Below, one piece after another: positions 23,101 to 25,909 of a stretch of DNA of 25,909 nucleotides. The position numbers were made by a program, and so were the translations under genes. Origin of the DNA: a virus; the IMG/VR virus record IMGVR_UViG_3300030419_005565, positions 1 through 25,909 of that record; one strand, given 5' to 3'. The notes under the pieces are model-generated. The model had not been told where the DNA came from, did not search any database, and saw only the letters and a list, made by a program, of their open reading frames with translations. Positions within the stretch are counted from its first letter, which is position 1, and each line of letters begins with the position of its first letter.

Positions 23101-23529
23101 ATGGCAAACACTAGAAATATCTTACGACAAATTAACAGTAAAGACAATACTAATAAGAATGTTCATTATCAAAATGAATTAAAACCCGAACGCGAACGAT
23201 TGAATAAATTTTTAGAAAGAGAAGAAGAAGAAAAATATAAAGATGAGGTAACTAAAACACATGAACGATATCGCCGAAAACAAAAAAATACAGAGAATGC
23301 AATGTCATTAGAACATTTAATAAAAGCGCCAAAGAAGAGAGAAGAAAAGCCTGGCACTTATTTCTACGGACCTTTGAAGAAGCTAGCTGAAGATTTTGGT
23401 GACATTAGTGTGATGTTAAAATATATGACTCTTGGTCAGAATGAGAAGTATAGTCAAGATGGTAGTAGATTGTTAAATAGAGCTGGTAAAGTTGTATATG
23501 ATGAAAAAACGCAGGAGTGTTTTGAGTAG
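23101..23529 (+). CDS. Protein of unknown function, charged N-terminal helix
   Basis: 142 residues, not recognised. The first half is very polar with long charged helices (ELKPERERLNKFLEREEEEK, then ERYRRKQKNTENAM). From about residue 80 a more globular part follows (GTYFYGPLKKLAEDFGDISV, then YMTLGQNEKYSQDGSRLLNR), including a KVVYDEKTQECFE end. AAGGGAAG at 23090-23097 is the ribosome site. It lies between the reductase and the dCMP deaminase and overlaps the latter by 8 bases, so a role in dNTP metabolism is possible by context only. Confidence 0.75.
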   Translation: MANTRNILRQINSKDNTNKNVHYQNELKPERERLNKFLEREEEEKYKDEVTKTHERYRRKQKNTENAMSLEHLIKAPKKREEKPGTYFYGPLKKLAEDFGDISVMLKYMTLGQNEKYSQDGSRLLNRAGKVVYDEKTQECFE

Positions 23530-23959
23530 AATAACTTTTGACGATTTGTTTGTAGAAATAACAAAACTAGTTTCTCAACGATCATCTTGCGTTAAAGCTA
23601 AACAGGCAGCCCTTTTAATCAAAGATAATAGAATAATTTCTTTTGGTTATAACGGGCCGCCTTCAGGCTCTCTAAATTGTATAGATGATGGTGGAGAGTC
23701 AAGTTGTGGTAAAGATTCTAATGGTTCTTGTTTTCTTGGTATACATGCAGAACAGAACGCAATAGGGTATGCAGCTCGTAATGGTATCAATACGGATGGT
23801 TGTATAATGTATTGCACCCAAACACCTTGTATTTCCTGTGCAAAGTTAGTAGTTGCAGCTGGTATTAAAAAGTTTTTTTATATAGATGAATATCGTTTAG
23901 ATGACGGTAAAAGGTTTCTTGAACAGTGTGGAGTACCAGTATGGAAGATAGAGAAGTAG
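23522..23959 (+). CDS. dCMP deaminase
   Basis: 145 residues from a TTG start at 23522. This start is preferred over upstream ATGs at 23498 and 23501 because AGGAG lies at 23513-23517 and because the protein then begins (M)SRITFDDLF, as relatives do. HAE at 75-77 and PCISC at 102-106 are the catalytic glutamate and the zinc ligands. SLNCIDDGG and CGKDSNGSC at 51-70 hold extra cysteines typical of T4-type dCMP deaminases that bind a second zinc. It turns dCMP into dUMP, the substrate of the ThyX encoded at 13592. Overlaps of 8 bases upstream and 19 downstream indicate coupled translation. Confidence 0.92.
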   Translation: MSRITFDDLFVEITKLVSQRSSCVKAKQAALLIKDNRIISFGYNGPPSGSLNCIDDGGESSCGKDSNGSCFLGIHAEQNAIGYAARNGINTDGCIMYCTQTPCISCAKLVVAAGIKKFFYIDEYRLDDGKRFLEQCGVPVWKIEK

Positions 23960-24438
23960 TATTTGCAAAAATAGATGAATACATAGATTGGCTCGCGACG
24001 CCAAGTGAAGCTTTTGGTGGATTCCCCATCTGCCCATTTGTGAAACAAGAAAGAGCATCTGGTAAGTTAAAATATGAACTTTTTGAAATTGGTAAAGAAA
24101 AATCACTTTTTGATTTGATAGATGAGTGGGATATGCAAGACAACTATATGTCTATGATCATTGCTCACATATCTGATATTAAATTTGATGAGTATAAAAA
24201 ATTTCAAAACTATATTAATAGAGAATTACGAAAAAGAAAAATGGGTTACGTAAAGGTAATAACTTTTCACCCCGATGATGAATTTGAAGTGGGTGGTGTA
24301 AAAACAAGAAGCAACTCACCATATTTTTTGATCAATGTAGCATATAGTGACGAGCTTGATAAATCACATAGAAACCTAACAAAAACAAAATATTTTGATA
24401 AATTTACAGAGGATAATAAAAAATATTTGAAGATGTAA
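23941..24438 (+). CDS. DUF1415-like protein
   Basis: 165 residues from the ATG at 23941, which has GGAG at 23930-23933 and overlaps the deaminase by 19 bases. From memory of the family, the order of conserved pieces fits DUF1415: ICPFVKQE at 30-37, GKLKYELFE at 41-49, FDEYKKFQNYINREL at 82-96, VITFHPDDEF at 106-115 and SNSPYFLINVAY at 124-135, matching the CPFA, FHP-YQF and RSPYP blocks. The biochemical function of the family is unknown. The conserved cysteine C31 could be catalytic or metal-binding. It is the last gene of its transcription unit; a new promoter follows at 24445. Confidence 0.6.
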   Translation: MEDREVVFAKIDEYIDWLATPSEAFGGFPICPFVKQERASGKLKYELFEIGKEKSLFDLIDEWDMQDNYMSMIIAHISDIKFDEYKKFQNYINRELRKRKMGYVKVITFHPDDEFEVGGVKTRSNSPYFLINVAYSDELDKSHRNLTKTKYFDKFTEDNKKYLKM

Positions 24439-24444
24439 AAAGCC

Positions 24445-24476
24445 TTGACAAACAAGATAAAGTTTATTATATTATA
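24445..24476 (+). promoter_or_regulatory. Sigma-70-type promoter upstream of the 372-residue protein gene
   Basis: TTGACA at 24445-24450, 17-base spacer, TATATT at 24468-24473 within TATATTATA. AAAAAGCCTTGACAAAC is identical to the copy at 14305. The gene starts 79 bases after the -35 box. Confidence 0.85.
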
Positions 24477-24523
24477 ACACATAATGAATTTAATTCAAAA
24501 CATTCCACGGAGGAATAAGGTTT

Positions 24524-25642
24524 ATGAATCAATTAGTAATAAGCAACGAGTATACAAAAGAGTGGTGGGAAATGAAAAACTATACTTACAATTCTTGGCA
24601 ACCGCCAGCTCGTGACGAACATAAAATAGAAGGTGTAGAACATCTTGGAATGGAATTTTTTTACTTAAAAGATGTTGTGGCTTACGAACAAGATCAGATA
24701 AGATCTGATGATAATCTTGATAAAAGGGTTAGTGAAATTGGTCGTGATTTAAAGACAAAGGGGTTTAGACCAGAATGTATGCTACCTCAAGTTGTTATGG
24801 AACCTAGCGGTCCGAGAATATGTAGTGGATTCGCTAGAGATGAAAATTTTAGAGAAATAGTTCGACAGCAACCAGAAGCTATGTGGCCGATGGACGTTTT
24901 TAGATTTGAAAGCAAGGCTGCCGAAATAAAATTTCAAATGTCTGTGAACGATCACGGCAGTTCATTCAAAAACACAGAAAACGATTTAATTGAGAGTTTG
25001 CTCACACTTAGCGCAAGTGGGCGACTTAAACATGATAAAACCGAAATTTTAAATGAAATTGAACGATGTGCTCCTAATTTTGGAAGTGACTCTCAAAAGA
25101 ACGGAGTTGCAAAAAAGGTATTCAAACAAATTGAAAAAAAAGTGGTGGCAGAACATATCATGTCATTTTCTGAAAGTAAGTTACGAAAAGCTGTTAATCG
25201 TAATATAGCTGGTTGGGATGAATACTCACCAAAGGGGTTTGAAAGTTCAAAACGATTAACAAATGGAAACGGTATAGTACAAAGGGTTTATTTTGGCCAA
25301 ACTTCAGAATTTGATTCTTACCTTATGAGAGATTTTTTTAAGGTTCTAGAAGACCCATCAATGAAGATGGAGATAGCATCTGTTGTCAAGGATACAGTAT
25401 CAGCACCCTCTTTCCTTAGAGATAAACGCCAACAGCAATATGATAAGTTTAAAAAGTACAGGTCTATTGCTATTAATATTATTATGAGAAACAATAAGTT
25501 AAATAGAAAAGAGGCAGAAAAAACCATTGATGATCAAATAAAATTTTTAGGTTGGGTGCCTCAAGATATGACAAATGAAATTGATAAGGGTGTTTTATTT
25601 GTTTCATTAAGTGATTTTTTAACAGATAACCCCAACAGGTAA
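24524..25642 (+). CDS. Protein of unknown function, possibly with a ParB-like N-terminal part
   Basis: 372 residues, not recognised with certainty. Residues about 63-112 (DKRVSEIGRDLKTKGFRPEC, then VVMEPSGPRICSGFARDENF) have the layout of the ParB/Srx fold: a helix that ends in G-x-x-P, a strand, then a G-x-R-like turn and helix. The catalytic GERR motif of ParB is not clear. The remainder is mostly helical and polar (NDLIESLLTLSASGRLKHDK; RSIAINIIMRNNKLNRKEAE). CGGAGGAATAAGG at 24509-24521 contains the ribosome site. A single gene behind a strong promoter suggests a product needed in quantity or early. It could be a DNA-binding or nuclease-related protein. Confidence 0.7.
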   Translation: MNQLVISNEYTKEWWEMKNYTYNSWQPPARDEHKIEGVEHLGMEFFYLKDVVAYEQDQIRSDDNLDKRVSEIGRDLKTKGFRPECMLPQVVMEPSGPRICSGFARDENFREIVRQQPEAMWPMDVFRFESKAAEIKFQMSVNDHGSSFKNTENDLIESLLTLSASGRLKHDKTEILNEIERCAPNFGSDSQKNGVAKKVFKQIEKKVVAEHIMSFSESKLRKAVNRNIAGWDEYSPKGFESSKRLTNGNGIVQRVYFGQTSEFDSYLMRDFFKVLEDPSMKMEIASVVKDTVSAPSFLRDKRQQQYDKFKKYRSIAINIIMRNNKLNRKEAEKTIDDQIKFLGWVPQDMTNEIDKGVLFVSLSDFLTDNPNR

Positions 25643-25646
25643 GGTC

Positions 25647-25678
25647 TTGACAAATTAGATAAAGTTTCGTATATTATA
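25647..25678 (+). promoter_or_regulatory. Sigma-70-type promoter upstream of the edge-cut gene
   Basis: TTGACA at 25647-25652, 17-base spacer, TATATT at 25670-25675 within TATATTATATAA. Fifth copy of the same promoter type. AGGAG follows at 25693-25697. Confidence 0.85.
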
Positions 25679-25705
25679 TAAACATTTTAAACAGGAGATT
25701 TTATC

Positions 25706-25909
25706 ATCAATATATTTTATGTAGACCCAAACCCTACCGTAGCTGCCTCCAATTTATTAGATAAGCATGTTGTCAAGATGCCCTTAGAGTCTGCACAGAT
25801 GTTGTGTACGGCTCATAGGGTTCTTGACGATGCACAAATAGTAGCAGGTCAACCTTTATATAAGATAGCTCATAAAAACCACCCAAGTTCTGTTTGGGCA
25901 AGACAAACC
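25706..25909 (+). CDS. Conserved marine-phage protein of unknown function, 3' end cut by window edge; apparent ATC start
   Basis: The frame from 25706 reads xNIFYVDPNPTVAASNLLDK, then HVVKMPLESAQMLCTAHRVL and LYKIAHKNHPSSVWARQ up to the window edge. From memory this equals an unnamed protein common in cyanophages and other marine T4-like phages (MNIFY-, DKHVVKM-LE-AQML-TAHR, HKNHPS-W-R). The frame is closed upstream by TAA at 25688-25690, and no ATG, GTG or TTG lies between that stop and the conserved start. ATC at 25706-25708 stands exactly where relatives have their ATG, with AGGAG 8 bases before. The start is therefore a rare ATC, an ATA at 25712, or a sequencing error. At least 68 residues are inside the window. 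Confidence 0.75.
   Translation, partial: MNIFYVDPNPTVAASNLLDKHVVKMPLESAQMLCTAHRVLDDAQIVAGQPLYKIAHKNHPSSVWARQT

Noticed and set aside
24484-24615. Short frame starting ATG at 24484 between the promoter and the 372-residue gene
   Set aside because: It runs through the ribosome site of the real gene in another frame and has no good ribosome site of its own.
1088-25527. Many open frames of 60-150 codons on the minus strand
   Set aside because: Each lies opposite a recognised + strand gene, lacks a ribosome site in a suitable place and shows low-complexity hydrophobic or cysteine-rich content typical of antisense shadow frames.
1-25909. tRNA genes, CRISPR arrays, insertion sequences, inteins
   Set aside because: No T-arm/acceptor pattern, no regularly spaced repeats, no transposase or terminal repeats, and the reductase, recombinase and helicase frames are uninterrupted by intein-like blocks.

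Overview
The window looks like a piece of an AT-rich, T4-like marine bacteriophage genome. Every convincing gene is on the + strand. Genes are packed with 1-4 base stop/start overlaps (TAATG, ATGA). The replication proteins are of T4 type: gp32-like single-strand binding protein, UvsX/RecA, gp41/DnaB-like helicase and an RNase H/FEN-type 5' nuclease. A gene cut by the right edge matches, from memory, an unnamed protein common in marine T4-like phages. Nucleotide metabolism uses ThyX, an adenosylcobalamin (class II) ribonucleotide reductase and dCMP deaminase. The host cannot be named from this sequence; the heptose and SUF-type genes suggest a Gram-negative marine bacterium.

Layout. Bases 1-9792 are a glycan block: the C-terminal end of an HldE-type heptose-1-phosphate nucleotidyltransferase, an FkbM methyltransferase, a small staphylococcal-nuclease-like protein, a second methyltransferase-like protein, a 916-residue fusion of GT9-like, GT2 and GT4 glycosyltransferase domains, a GT-A-like protein, a free-standing paralogue of the GT4 domain, an NAD-dependent epimerase, a small unknown, a GHMP heptose kinase and a GmhA-like isomerase. 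Bases 9789-11529 hold small proteins and one more glycosyltransferase. Bases 11555-13387 encode a fusion of an NMN-adenylyltransferase-like domain with a polynucleotide-ligase-like domain. Bases 13410-15160 hold thyX, a SufU-type Fe-S scaffold and three tiny genes. Bases 15226-20769 are the replication/recombination block, interrupted by a small membrane protein, a membrane-anchored 3D-domain protein and a small basic protein. Bases 20775-25909 hold a zinc ribbon, the reductase, dCMP deaminase, a DUF1415-like protein, an unknown 372-residue protein and the edge-cut gene.

How it fits together. The isomerase, heptose kinase and heptose nucleotidyltransferase would make an activated heptose, and the GT9-like domain resembles heptosyltransferases that use it. 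The phage may therefore supply its own heptose-containing glycan, for host surface remodelling or virion decoration. The rest supports DNA synthesis: dNTP supply, replication fork and recombination.

Five nearly identical promoters (TTGACA, 17-base spacer, TATATTATA) precede the epimerase, sufU, 5' nuclease, 372-residue unknown and edge-cut genes, suggesting one co-regulated set read by host-type sigma-70 polymerase. No tRNA, CRISPR array, insertion sequence or convincing intrinsic terminator was seen. No gene-free stretch exceeds 300 bases.
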